The notes: generated by a model not told the origin, from the sequence alone. DNA of 64,000 nt from Lepturacanthus savala (GCA_030544235.1 JARUPU010000029.1:124001-188000), one strand, 5' to 3'. Shown: positions 36,441-45,589, counted from the stretch's first letter. Numbers and translations: made by a program.

Positions 36441-36996
36441 TAAACAGTGTGTGTATGGTCTTTATTTGTCGTCAATCATATCACACAGTAATCGGGGTTA
36501 GTGGAGTTAATTGTGTGTGTGTAGTTGAACATATTAATGTGATCATAATGTATTTAACTGGTGTCGTATTAATGGATTATGTTCTTACTGTTGAGTTGCT
36601 GTAGTTAAATTATTACAGTAAACTACATGTTAATGTGAGTCTATGTAGTTAATATAATCAGTAATATCTGTTGTGGTCTTTTCTCCTGCAGCTCCTCCTC
36701 AGGTTTCACACACACACATACCTGCATTTACACACACCCACACACCTGTCACACAGGAACAATCATTCCATACATCTCTACCATTTTCACCCCATTTACT
36801 ACCTTCATTTGGAAGTTGTGCTTGATCTGTGCAGGATGCCATGGAAGGGGAAGCGCTCCCGAGCCCAGATGCTGCCCTGGAGGCCGCTGGACTAACTGCA
36901 CCATCCACATCCCACGTCATCTCAGAACCACGTCACCATTTACACATCAAAACCAGCATCATCATCCAGTCCTCTGACAGTCTGCCTCTACAATAA

Positions 36997-38059
36997 GTGC
37001 TTAGTTCAATGTTCAGTTAAGTAGTTAAGCCAACAGTTAGAAGAACTTGACAGTGATCTGACGAGTGTAATGTTAATATAATTGCTAATAGACTAATCTG
37101 ATTTACAACTGTTATTATTAACTTAGCAGCTAAAAGTAACGCTGCATGATCATGTTTAATTTGGCCAATACAACGAATGCAACTTTGTCTTTGTTTCTCC
37201 TGTGTCTGTGTGGGTGTTTGTACACAGTGTTGTGTGCTAACACAGGGTATGTGTGAATTGTCTCATGCAGTAGTCATGTGATCCTGCATGTTACACCTAC
37301 TGCTGCTGGCTAGCCTTCTTAACGGAGGGTGAAAGCCAGTATATAGCCTCTCCACTACCAAGACTCCTACAGTGCCTCCCCGGGGCCATGCACGGAAACT
37401 GGGTACCTCACGGTCCCAGGCTGAACTGTATGGGGATCTCGTAACAGCAGTGGGCCCCAGAGACGCGGCATCCAGGACCACCACTGTGTGGACAAGTCCT
37501 GGTCCCTGTCAACCACTGTCCCAGCTAAGGGTAAATAGCCCCACAACCATGTTGGCTGAGGTTGGCAGTTCCACGCATACAGAAACAAGGTGAATAAAAT
37601 ATTTGATCATTTCACTGTTTCTTCACTAAATTGATGTTGATAGTTTTAACCTGATGTTTTGTTTTCTATCTCCCACAGACTGACTCTCTAATCCCTGTGA
37701 GATGACTGCTCCATATAACTTGTCTGCTTGAAGAAGGATTAAAGTACAACTGACAAGTCACGCCCATATCAGCCTCTACAGGAATCTCATCCTGTCAAAA
37801 GTAAGACTCATACCTGCAAACATTAACACTAAATGTTTTAAATTTTTGTATTTAAGAGCTGTTGACAGGTTCATGGTGTGCCAAATCCAGCTGATGACCA
37901 TGTTGACTTATTGTGGAGAAACATGGAGCAGGAGTAGAGAACAAGTAAGACTTATTAGTCATTTTATAATTTGCTTGGTTGTGTTTTTCCAGTTACTGCA
38001 TCTACACTGTAATATCACTAAAGAATGTTAATGGTCATTGATGGTAACTGGTCTGCTCA
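36997..38059. other. Unassigned region with scattered splice-like sites
   Basis: Contains an acceptor-like CTCCCACAG at about 37,679 and donor-like GTAAGACTC near 37,801, and a 220-bp GC-balanced patch (37,300-37,590) open in two opposed frames. I recognise no protein family or repeat in it. Confidence 0.4.
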
Positions 38060-38697
38060 CTTTACCACCTTCTACAGGGACTCCACTGACAGCATCCTGA
38101 CCTACAACATCACTTCCTGGTTCAGGAGCTGCAGTTTCCATGGACAACAAAGACAGGCAATCAGGACTGATGAAGACCGCCTACAGAACCGTTGCTGCTC
38201 CTGTCTCATCCTGATGGAGCTCTACCAACAGCAATGCATTCACACAGCTACCTCCACCATCAAAGACCCACTCCACCCTTCACTATGATCAACAGGTTTT
38301 ACAAGCTGTAGGGCTTCAAGTGGACTGAATCCACACACACACACACTCACTGATACCCTGAACCCCCCGAACACACACCACCCCCCCAGCTGGACAACAA
38401 CCAAGGACAAGGTTTGAACTGATTTAAGGACATGTCTGAATTACTTTAAACAGCACTGGATTGGAGACATTGAAGCACCTTTTACTGAACCTCTGAAATT
38501 ATTTGGTTATTAATGCTGTGAAATACTGTTTTTAAATATGATTAAAAATATATTTTTATATAGATAGAATTTTTTAGTAATCATTTAATCACCATTTTCT
38601 TTTAATGTAATGTCAATGATGAGAAGCAATTTAATTTCAGACTGAATGTAAATGTAGAGTGAAATGACAATAAAGTTAACTTTGAATCTAGAATCTA
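38060..38697 (+). mobile_element. L2/Rex1-like LINE, decayed 3' end
   Basis: A frame around 38,075-38,288 encodes YRDSTDSILTYNITSWF, a decayed form of the C-terminal region of fish L2/Rex1-type reverse transcriptases (their Y.S.IQSVLTY.I..WF block, from memory). It is followed by KDPLHPSL, the usual DPSHPL-type block. The copy then has a noncoding tail ending GACAATAAAGTTAACTTTGA and ATCTAGAATCTAATG, the short terminal AATCT repeat typical of this clade. Reverse transcriptase catalytic motifs are absent: a 5'-truncated copy. Confidence 0.7.
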
Positions 38698-39588
38698 ATG
38701 TCTAAAGATTTTAATTAAATACATAGATGTACTGTGAAGGTTTTAGGTTAAGTATGTTATACATGTATATTAATATATATAGATATTTTATGTAACTGAC
38801 ATGAACACAATAAATTAAATAATTTAAATAAAATAATGGATTAAGGAGGTATAGAGCTACATATCAAAGACATCACATCATAAGAATACCCTCCTCAATG
38901 CTGATGTTAGAAAATATCCTTACATGGAGGATAAAATTCAGAGTTTTTGACTTGGAAGCAGTTGGTCTGTGTCAGTGAAGTCATCACCATGGAAACACCA
39001 CAGCTTGGTGGCTGAGATGATTTCTGTCAGGGCTGATTGGTCAATACTTTTTCATCAATAACTTTGGATCTAAAGTCCCCACACCCACCAAACTTGGTGA
39101 GAATGACAAAGAGGACCCCAGCATCCCATCCATGGTATCACAACCTTTGTATTAAACTGCAGCAAGGACCCCCGACAGCCCCAGAGCTCAGACCCAACTC
39201 TCACAATTTCTGCAGGAATTGTCTAGTTGTCTTTATTATTGATATTTTTCAGAATAACTGTCTGCTGCTGAGCTGCACAAGTTGCATAAATTTCAAGTAG
39301 GTTAGTAATGTCATGGAAAAAGGGAAGTGGAATACCACTCGCAGCAATTTGAGGAAAAGAGCTGTGAAAAGAGTAAACCAGTTCTTTAACTCTGTGACAA
39401 CCTTGAGTTTGACAATGACGAAACTTCACAATCACTGATTCACCAACGCATTTTGAGAATTTTGAGACAGACATTGGAGGTGGAGGATGAAGTAGTAACA
39501 GTGTAATTTTGTGATTCATTTATATTTCCATTGTGTGCAATGGTAATGACAAATAGAGAAACTTATTTCATGATAGGGGTAAATAGAA
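38698..39588. other. Spacer without identifiable gene
   Basis: AT-rich with scattered repeat-like text (39,040-39,220 reads like a dispersed noncoding repeat with CCACCAAACTTGGTGAGAATG). No coding feature supported. Confidence 0.45.
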
Positions 39589-39645
39589 AATCAATCTCAT
39601 TTCTTGTGGATACAGGAGCTTGACTTTCATTGGTGCATTAACTTT
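39589..39645 (+). pseudogene. Retroviral protease relic
   Basis: A few codons in one frame encode SFLVDTGA followed by a stop. Almost the same DNA (CATTTCTTGTGGATACAGGAGCTT) occurs at about 43,922, so both are relics of one ERV family. DTGA is the active-site triad region of retroviral aspartic protease. Too short and broken to function. Confidence 0.6.
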
Positions 39646-39796
39646 CATAGCTTTCCCTTCAGGTCCTTGGTCACAGAACAGTTGTAGATCCCTGCTTTGT
39701 ATTGAGTAAAAGAGTATCTGTGTGTCTCGCTCTCTCTCGCTCTCTCAGGATCCCCATATTGAGAGGCCCAGGATTAAGTTGTAATAAAAAGTATGA

Positions 39797-39822
39797 ACCT
39801 AATAAAGTGGCCGGTGAGTGTG
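39797..39822 (+). mobile_element. Tc1/mariner terminal fragment
   Basis: CCTAATAAAGTGGCCGGTGAG followed by TGTGTGTATATA is the same terminus seen at 43,473 after a Tc1-like transposase C-terminus. Here only the end survives, immediately left of a TA run and the tRNA array. Confidence 0.65.
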
Positions 39823-40086
39823 TGTATATATATATATATATATGAACCCATAACCTCATCATGAGTTTGAGATGGTCGTTTACATTGGCACTTGGCTTCA
39901 TGGACAAACATTGTTGTCGGAACGTTAATCTGAGTAAGAATTCTGGAACATTGAAGAAGTTGGTTAAGAGCTTGGCAGGACCTTGACACAGATGTATGTT
40001 TTTTTCTCTCTGGTACTTGGCTTCATGCACAAACTGTGGGGGAACTCCACTGTCCCTCTTAAAGAAGTTCTAAAGATCATGCGTCA

Positions 40087-40159
40087 CACCCAATGTGGGG
40101 CTCAAACCCACGACCCTGAAATTAAGAGTCTCATGCTCTACCGACTGAGCTAACCGGGC
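40087..40159 (-). tRNA. tRNA-Lys(CTT), variant form
   Basis: 73-nt cloverleaf, anticodon CTT in the loop CTCTTAA. Compared with the canonical copies it has a G30:U40 wobble in the anticodon stem, T-loop C56 changed to U (GGTTTGAGCC), and a G1:U72 pair. The altered B box weakens the internal promoter, so function is doubtful. Confidence 0.85.
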
Positions 40160-40400
40160 TGCTTTTAGTGGTTAAAAGACCTTTTTTTTTGAGAAATCAT
40201 GAGTTTGAGATGGTAGTTCACATTGGCACTTGGCTTCATGGACAAACATTTTTGTCGGAACGTTAATCTGAGTAAGAGTTCTGGAACATTGAAGACGTTG
40301 GTTAAGAGTTTGGCAGGACCTTGACACAAAGGTATATTTTTCTCTCTGGTACTTGGCTCCATGCACAAACTGTGGTGGAAGTTCTAAAGATCATGTGTCA

Positions 40401-40473
40401 CGCCCAATGTGGGGCTCGAACCCACGACCCTGAGATTAAGAGTCTCATGCTCTACCGACTGAGCTAACCGGGC
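40401..40473 (-). tRNA. tRNA-Lys(CTT), canonical
   Basis: Full acceptor stem GCCCGGT with TTGGGC, D-arm GCTCAGTCGGTAGAGC, anticodon stem-loop TGAGACTCTTAATCTCA, T-arm GTGGGTTCGAGCCCCAC, discriminator G73. It agrees with vertebrate tRNA-Lys-CTT as I remember it. CCA is not encoded, as expected in animals. Confidence 0.96.
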
Positions 40474-40737
40474 TGTTTTTATTGGTTAAAAGACTTAATT
40501 TTTTGAGAAATCATGAGTTTGAGATGGTCGTTTACATTGGCACTTGGCTTCATGGACAAACATTGTTGTCGGAACGTTAATCTGAGTAAGAATTCTGGAA
40601 CATTGAAGAAGTTGGTTAAAAGCCTGGCATGCCCTTGACACAAAGAGGTGTGTTTTCTCTCTGGTACTTGGCTTCATGCACAAACTGCGTGGGAACTTCA
40701 CTGTCCCTCTTAAAGAAGTTCTAAAGATCACGCGTCA

Positions 40738-40810
40738 CGCCCAATGTGGGGCTCGAACCCACGACCCTGAGATTAAGAGTCTCATGCTCTACCGACTGAG
40801 CTAACCGGGC
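40738..40810 (-). tRNA. tRNA-Lys(CTT), canonical
   Basis: Identical in sequence to the copy at 40,401. It sits in a long-form unit. No run of four or more T follows closely on the minus strand: the 3' flank is TGACGCGTGATCTTTAGAAC. Confidence 0.96.
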
Positions 40811-41074
40811 TGTTTTGATTGTTTAAAAGACTTAATTTTTCGAGAAATCATGAGTTTGAGATGGTCGTTTACATTGGCACTTCGCTTCATGGACAAACAT
40901 TGTTGTCGGAAGGTTAATCTGAGTAAGAGTTCTGGAACATTGAAGAAGTTGGTTAAGAGCTCGGCAGGACCTTGACACAAACAGGTGTGTTTTCTCTCTG
41001 GTACTTGGCTTCATGCACAAACTGTGGGGGAACTCCACTGTCCCTCTTAAAGAAGTTCTAAAGATCACGCGTCA

Positions 41075-41147
41075 CGCCCAATGTGGGGCTCGAACCCACG
41101 ACCCTGAGATTAAGAGTCTCATGCTCTACCGACTGAGCTAACCGGGC
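41075..41147 (-). tRNA. tRNA-Lys(CTT), canonical
   Basis: Same 73-nt sequence as its two neighbours to the left, exactly 337 bp from the preceding one, showing unit-by-unit duplication. Confidence 0.96.
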
Positions 41148-41388
41148 TGTTTTTATGGGTTAAAAGACCTTTTTTTTGAGAAATCATGAGTTTGAGATGG
41201 TAGTTTACATTGACACTTGGCTTCATGGACAAACATTTTTGTCGGAACATTAATCTCAGAAGAGTTCTGGAACATTGAAGACGTTGGTTAAGAGTTTGGC
41301 AGGACCTTGACACAAAGAGGTGTATTTTTCTCTCTGGTACTTGGCTCCATGCACAAACTGTGGTGGAAGTTCTAAAGATCATGCGTCA

Positions 41389-41461
41389 CACCCAATGTGG
41401 GGCTCAAACCCACGACCCTGAGATTAAGAGTCTCATGCTCTACCGACTGAGCTAACCGGGC
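41389..41461 (-). tRNA. tRNA-Lys(CTT), variant form
   Basis: Carries the linked changes T-loop C56 to U and G1:U72 wobble, with an otherwise intact cloverleaf and CTT anticodon. It is in a short-form unit and starts the segment that is duplicated 878 bp to the right. Confidence 0.88.
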
Positions 41462-41726
41462 TGTTTTTATTGTTTAAAAGACTTAATTTTTCGAGAAATC
41501 ATGAGTTTGAGATTGTCATTTACATTGGCACTTGGCTTCATGGACAAACATTGTTGTCAGAACGTTAATCTGAGTAAGAATTCTGGAACATTGAAGACGT
41601 TGGTTAAGAGTTTGGCAGGACCTTGACACAAACAGGTGTATTTTTCTCTCTGGTACTTGGCTTCATGCACAAACTGTGGGGGAACTTCACTGTCCCTCTT
41701 AAAGAAGTTCTAACGATCATGCGTCA

Positions 41727-41740
41727 CGCCCAATGTGGGG
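41727..41740 (-). pseudogene. tRNA-Lys stub (3' 14 bp only)
   Basis: CGCCCAATGTGGGG is the 3' end of the gene, then the sequence jumps directly to the next unit's GAGAAATCATGAG. A deletion removed the remaining 59 bp of the tRNA and the adjacent spacer. Confidence 0.9.
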
Positions 41741-41951
41741 GAGAAATCATGAGTTTGAGATGGTAGTTTACATTGACACTTGGCTTCATGGACAAACATT
41801 TTTGTCGGAACGTTAATCTCAGAAGAGTTCTGGAACATTGAAGACGTTGGTTAAGAGTTTGGCAGGACCTTGACACAAAGAGGTGTATTTTTCTCTCTGG
41901 TACTTGGCTCCATGCACAAACTGTGGTGGAAGTTCTAAAGATCATGCGTCA

Positions 41952-42024
41952 CACCCAATGTGGGGCTCAAACCCACGACCCTGAGATTAAGAGTCTCATG
42001 CTCTACCGACTGAGCTAACCGGGC
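41952..42024 (-). tRNA. tRNA-Lys(CTT), variant form
   Basis: Same linked C56-to-U and G1:U72 changes as the copy at 41,389. It lies to the right of the deleted unit. Confidence 0.88.
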
Positions 42025-42266
42025 TGTTTTTATTGGTTAAAAGACTTAATTTTTTGAGAAATCATGAGTTTGAGATGGTCGTTTACATTGGCACTTGGCT
42101 TCATGGACAAACATTTTTGTCGGAACATTAATCTCAGAAGAGTTCTGGAACATTGAAGACGTTGGTTAAGAGTTTGGCAGGACCTTGACACAAAGAGGTG
42201 TATTTTTCTCTCTGGTACTTGGCTCCATGCACAAACTGTGGTGGAAGTTCTAAAGATCATGCGTCA

Positions 42267-42339
42267 CACCCAATGTGGGGCTCAAACCCACGACCCTGAG
42301 ATTAAGAGTCTCATGCTCTACCGACTGAGCTAACCGGGC
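42267..42339 (-). tRNA. tRNA-Lys(CTT), variant form
   Basis: Counterpart, 878 bp downstream, of the gene at 41,389, with identical changes. It begins the second copy of the larger duplicated segment. Confidence 0.88.
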
Positions 42340-42604
42340 TGTTTTTATTGTTTAAAAGACTTAATTTTTCGAGAAATCATGAGTTTGAGATTGTCATTTA
42401 CATTGGCACTTGGCTTCATGGACAAACATTGTTGTCAGAACGTTAATCTGAGTAAGAATTCTGGAACATTGAAGACGTTGGTTAAGAGTTTGGCAGGACC
42501 TTGACACAAACAGGTGTATTTTTCTCTCTGGTACTTGGCTTCATGCACAAACTGTGGGGGAACTTCACTGTCCCTCTTAAAGAAGTTCTAACGATCATGC
42601 GTCA

Positions 42605-42618
42605 CGCCCAATGTGGGG
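42605..42618 (-). pseudogene. tRNA-Lys stub, second copy
   Basis: Same 14-bp remnant and same deletion junction as at 41,727, 878 bp away. One deletion event was therefore copied by segmental duplication. Confidence 0.9.
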
Positions 42619-42829
42619 GAGAAATCATGAGTTTGAGATGGTAGTTTACATTGACACTTGGCTTCATGGACAAACATTTTTGTCGGAACGTTAATCTCAG
42701 AAGAGTTCTGGAACATTGAAGACGTTGGTTAAGAGTTTGGCAGGACCTTGACACAAAGAGGTGTATTTTTCTCTCTGGTACTTGGCTCCATGCACAAACT
42801 GTGGTGGAAGTTCTAAAGATCATGCGTCA

Positions 42830-42902
42830 CACCCAATGTGGGGCTCAAACCCACGACCCTGAGATTAAGAGTCTCATGCTCTACCGACTGAGCTAACCGG
42901 GC
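42830..42902 (-). tRNA. tRNA-Lys(CTT), variant form
   Basis: Counterpart of the gene at 41,952, with the same T-loop and acceptor changes. Confidence 0.88.
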
Positions 42903-43166
42903 TGTTTTTATTGGTTAAAAGACTTAATTTTTCGAGAAATCATGAGTTTGAGATTGTCGTTTACATTGGCACTTGGCTTCATGGACAAACATTGTTGTCA
43001 GAACGTTAATCTGAGTAAGAATTCTGGAACATTGAAGAAGTTGGTTAAGAGTTTGGCAGGACCTTGACACAAATAGGTGTGTTTTCTCTCTGGTACTTGG
43101 CTTCATGCACAAACTGTGGGGGAACTCCACCGTCCCTCTTAAAGAAGTTCTAAAGATCATGCATCA

Positions 43167-43239
43167 CGCCCAATGTGGGGCTCGAACCCACGACCCTGAG
43201 ATTAAGAGTCTCATGCTCTACCGACTGAGCTAACCGGGC
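43167..43239 (-). tRNA. tRNA-Lys(CTT), canonical
   Basis: Canonical sequence in a long-form unit, and the rightmost gene. The repeat continues only to about 43,307 before unrelated sequence begins. Confidence 0.96.
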
Positions 43240-43310
43240 TGTTTTTATTGGTTATATGACTTAATTTTTCGAGAAATCATGAGTTTGAGATGGTCGTTTA
43301 CATTGGCCTC

Positions 43311-43367
43311 AATATGGACACATGTCCATATTGACATGGTGATGGTGGCCACCATGTCAATATGGAC
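43311..43367. repeat. Overlapping hairpins at the array edge
   Basis: An 18-bp perfect inverted repeat (43,324-43,341 with 43,350-43,367, arm GTCCATATTGACATGGTG, 8-nt spacer) overlaps a second inverted repeat, AATATGGACA/TGTCCATATT (43,311-43,332). The middle arm can pair with either side, giving alternative structures. Confidence 0.9.
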
Positions 43368-43375
43368 CAAACTCT

Positions 43376-43494
43376 GAGGAATGCTTCCAGCACCTTGTTG
43401 AATCTATGCCACGAAGAATTGAGGCAGTTCTGAAGGGAAAAGGAGGTCCAACCCGATACTAGCATGGTGTACTTAATAAAGTGGCCGGTGAGTG
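43376..43494 (+). mobile_element. Tc1/mariner-like transposon, 3' remnant
   Basis: 28 codons and a stop (TAG at 43,460-43,462) encode EECFQHLVESMPRRIEAVLK then GKGGPTRY, the C-terminus of a Tc1/mariner-type transposase (SMPRR...KG.PT.Y pattern, from memory). GGTGTACTTAATAAAGTGGC and CGGTGAGTGTATA follow, the terminal repeat. Everything upstream of the last 28 residues, including the DDE catalytic residues, is missing. Confidence 0.8.
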
Positions 43495-43530
43495 TATATC
43501 TTTATGAGTTGCTTTCAATCAAAAATTTAA

Positions 43531-44090
43531 ATGAAAGTGCAAATGAGAGTTGGGTCCTCAGGAAAACCCATGAATAAACTACTAGAGCTAGCTCAGCATC
43601 ATTGGGATAATACAGAACAAATACATTATAAAATGCAAGAAATGCTAATGTATGTTCAAGTTTCTCACTATACAGGCGGAGCTACGAGAGGTTGCAGTGG
43701 CAGGGAAACCAACAACAGAGGAAGGAGGGACAGAAATACATGACAATCAATCAAATCAGAATGTGATCCTTCTTCTTTTGTGGTGAGCCAGATCACTGGG
43801 TAGGGGACTGTCCACATAGAGCACAACAAAACAAATATACCCTGCCTACGGCAGCATTAGGGAGAACTCAGTAGGAATACCATAGAGCTGTCAGGACAGT
43901 GACCAAATTAGAGAATCAACCTCATTTCTTGTGGATACAGGAGCTTCACTTTTGACTTTAAAACCAACAAAATCCATAAAATTGAAAAAATCCAAAGAAA
44001 CAGGAAGAGTTGTGGGGGTTGGAGGGATTCCTATGAGTCTACCAGTATCCTGCTCGGCCTCATTTACAGCTTTTCACCTTGTTTTCAACA
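43531..44090 (+). pseudogene. ERV gag-protease relic
   Basis: The first frame (43,531-43,743) has Gag C-terminal character, with LLELAQHHWDNTEQ and a GR-rich end. Near 43,783 comes a knuckle-like CGEPDHWVGDCPH lacking its first cysteine. Around 43,917-44,050 another frame encodes FLVDTGASLLTLKPTK and VVGVGGIPMSLPVS, a retroviral aspartic protease with its DTGA motif and flap-like glycines. Frames are interrupted by stops (for example TGA just before the knuckle). No RT or LTR found nearby. It differs from the ERV at 57 kb, whose protease has DSGA. Confidence 0.65.
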
Positions 44091-44987
44091 CGCACTAGCT
44101 TTGTCTCTATCTTTCACATACATAACACTTTTCATGGGATTTAATAAAAATCATCCTTTATGTTCTACTGATTTGCAAGTGATTGTTTGTAGATTTGTTC
44201 GATTGGGTAGTTTTTACTCATATGGAGGTTGGCTTATCTGGATTGCTCATCTCCGGCATACCAATTCTGTTTGTAATTTCCTTGTTGATGGCATTTACCA
44301 TGGTAACATTTTGATTTGACTTTTGTATGGGGGCTGTTTTAGTCATCTAGATTTTAGTAATCGTAAAGCAGCCAAATGCAACTTGAAGAGTTGACAATTT
44401 TCTTTGTATTAGTACCGCTACCCTGAAAGCTGCCAAACTGTTTGAAAGTCAAAAGGACAAACCAGAGACAGATAACTTAAAATGTTCCTCTACTATAGTC
44501 TCCACACTCTTCAGCCTGTTTTGGGTTTTTGTAACTTGGCAAAATGGTCCATTTCAGGGGAGTCAAACTCAGTTTCATCCTGGGCCACATCAGTGTTCTG
44601 GTTTCCCTCAAAGGGCCAATTGTAAACATCATATACACCACTGGTCAAAAGTCTTACAACATATATATAGTGGAAAGATGATTTGCAGAGCATGTGGATG
44701 TATACCATGTAGATCTGAATATTTATTGAATATTGAGTATTATTCTACTATGGACCGATACTGATGGACTGATATTAATAAGTTAGCAAATAATATTTTC
44801 TGTGATGGATATTTATTGTGATTAATTCAACCTATGTATATATTCTTTTTTTGTGGGGTGTGCTGGCTTTAGTCATGCTCCTAATCTGAGACCAGTCTGG
44901 TAAGGTTAAACCTGACCAGCACAACTCTCAGGATCCTAGAAGTACTTAAGCTTCTCCACCACGGCAAGGTCACAGCACAGGGAGAAG

Positions 44988-44988
<1 letters not shown>
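44091..44988. other. Repeat-like spacer
   Basis: 44,550-44,640 reads like a common dispersed fish repeat (GGGAGTCAAACTCAGTTT, CTCAAAGGGCCAATTG) and 44,637-44,660 has CCACTGGTCAAAAGTCTTAC, similar to Tc1-type termini. 44,880-44,980 (CCACCACGGCAAGGTCACAG) resembles a reversed non-LTR element 5' region. These are resemblances only; no gene is supported. Confidence 0.35.

Positions 44989-45052
<64 letters not shown>
44989..45052. repeat. TA microsatellite
   Basis: Pure (TA)n of about 32 units, followed by GAACCCATAACCTCATCATGA, the same text that follows the shorter TA run at the left edge of the tRNA array (39,843). Confidence 0.97.
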
Positions 45053-45056
<4 letters not shown>

Positions 45057-45062
45057 CCCATA

Positions 45063-45089
45063 ACCTCATCATGATTTACATGATGAGGT
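45063..45089. repeat. Small perfect hairpin
   Basis: ACCTCATCATG and CATGATGAGGT, 11-bp arms with ATTTA between them. It is formed from the sequence shared with the tRNA-array edge plus its inverted copy. Confidence 0.9.
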
Positions 45090-45395
45090 CAAGGGTTGTT
45101 TGTTTAAATCCAATTTGACTTGTCCAATTAATTCACATATGATGTGCCACGAAAGTAGCACTTTGTGGAAAAACCGTTGACTTTGAAAATATGAGAAAGA
45201 GACAGGAAAGTCTAATACCTGAAATCAACACGGGAAGAGAGAAGTTCCAACGTCACTTAAGCAACTCTCTAGTCTTTAGTGTTTCTCATTCCATATTTTT
45301 TTTAAGTCATATATACCTCTATGACAAAGTGTTATTTTCTTGATTTACAAAGTTACATACAGGCAGGATTTAAAGATGGAGTTGTTCTTTGCCAT

Positions 45396-45432
45396 TGACC
45401 ACCATACATCATTCTATGATGTATGGTGGTCA
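45396..45432. repeat. Perfect 17-bp hairpin, 3-nt loop
   Basis: TGACCACCATACATCAT and ATGATGTATGGTGGTCA enclose TCT. It does not belong to a repeat I recognise. The surrounding 45,090-45,590 has no gene signal. Confidence 0.95.
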
Positions 45433-45589
45433 TATGACAGGGCCCATAGGGTAACCAGAAGGATTCAGCAATCTATAGGGTTAAAAGTGGGTTAGGGGTG
45501 AGTGTTTAGGGTTCATAGTTTGGGCTTTCTTCTTTTTTAGCACCTTCAGCCCCAGTTAATGTTACTAGTTTTCTTTGTTCTAGAAGGCG

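Larger units (their letters stand above)
35040..36996 (+). pseudogene. Truncated paralogue of the SGNH-family gene start
   Basis: Matches 54,223-55,630 closely: exon 1 ending CCTTCAACAG|GTAAAATAG (exon end 35,166), a long shared intron, and an exon beginning after CTCCTGCAG at 36,692. A 16-bp gap relative to the paralogue (its CTTCAGTTCCAGGAGG) shifts the frame after CTGGAC. As a result the short frame from 36,836 stops at 36,893, while another frame from 36,841 runs to TAA at 36,994. Homology ends at CTGCCTCTACAAT, so all SGNH-domain exons are missing, as is the promoter region. The intron carries a solo LTR absent from the paralogue. Confidence 0.75.
39843..43310 (-). repeat. Tandem array of a tRNA-Lys-bearing repeat
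   Basis: Unit of about 337 bp (long form) or 314-315 bp (short form lacking a roughly 23-bp GGGAACTCCACTGTCCCTC segment), each holding one tRNA-Lys gene on the minus strand. Shared landmarks are GAGAAATCATGAGTTTGAGA, GCACTTGGCTTCATGGACAA and TTTTCTCTCTGGTACTTGGC. tRNA-to-tRNA spacings from left to right are 314, 337, 337, 314, 563, 315, 563 and 337. The two 563-bp intervals each contain a unit whose tRNA is reduced to 14 bp. Repeated minus-strand reading frames of 70-87 codons follow the repeat and are not evidence of protein. Confidence 0.95.

Noticed and set aside
37263..37593. Opposed 73-codon frames in a GC-richer patch
   Set aside because: Two strands equally open, no family resemblance, no splice support.
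40495..43160. Repeated 70-87-codon minus-strand frames starting MIFRTS
   Set aside because: They recur only because the tRNA-bearing unit is repeated; frames shift between long and short units and overlap the tRNA region's flank.
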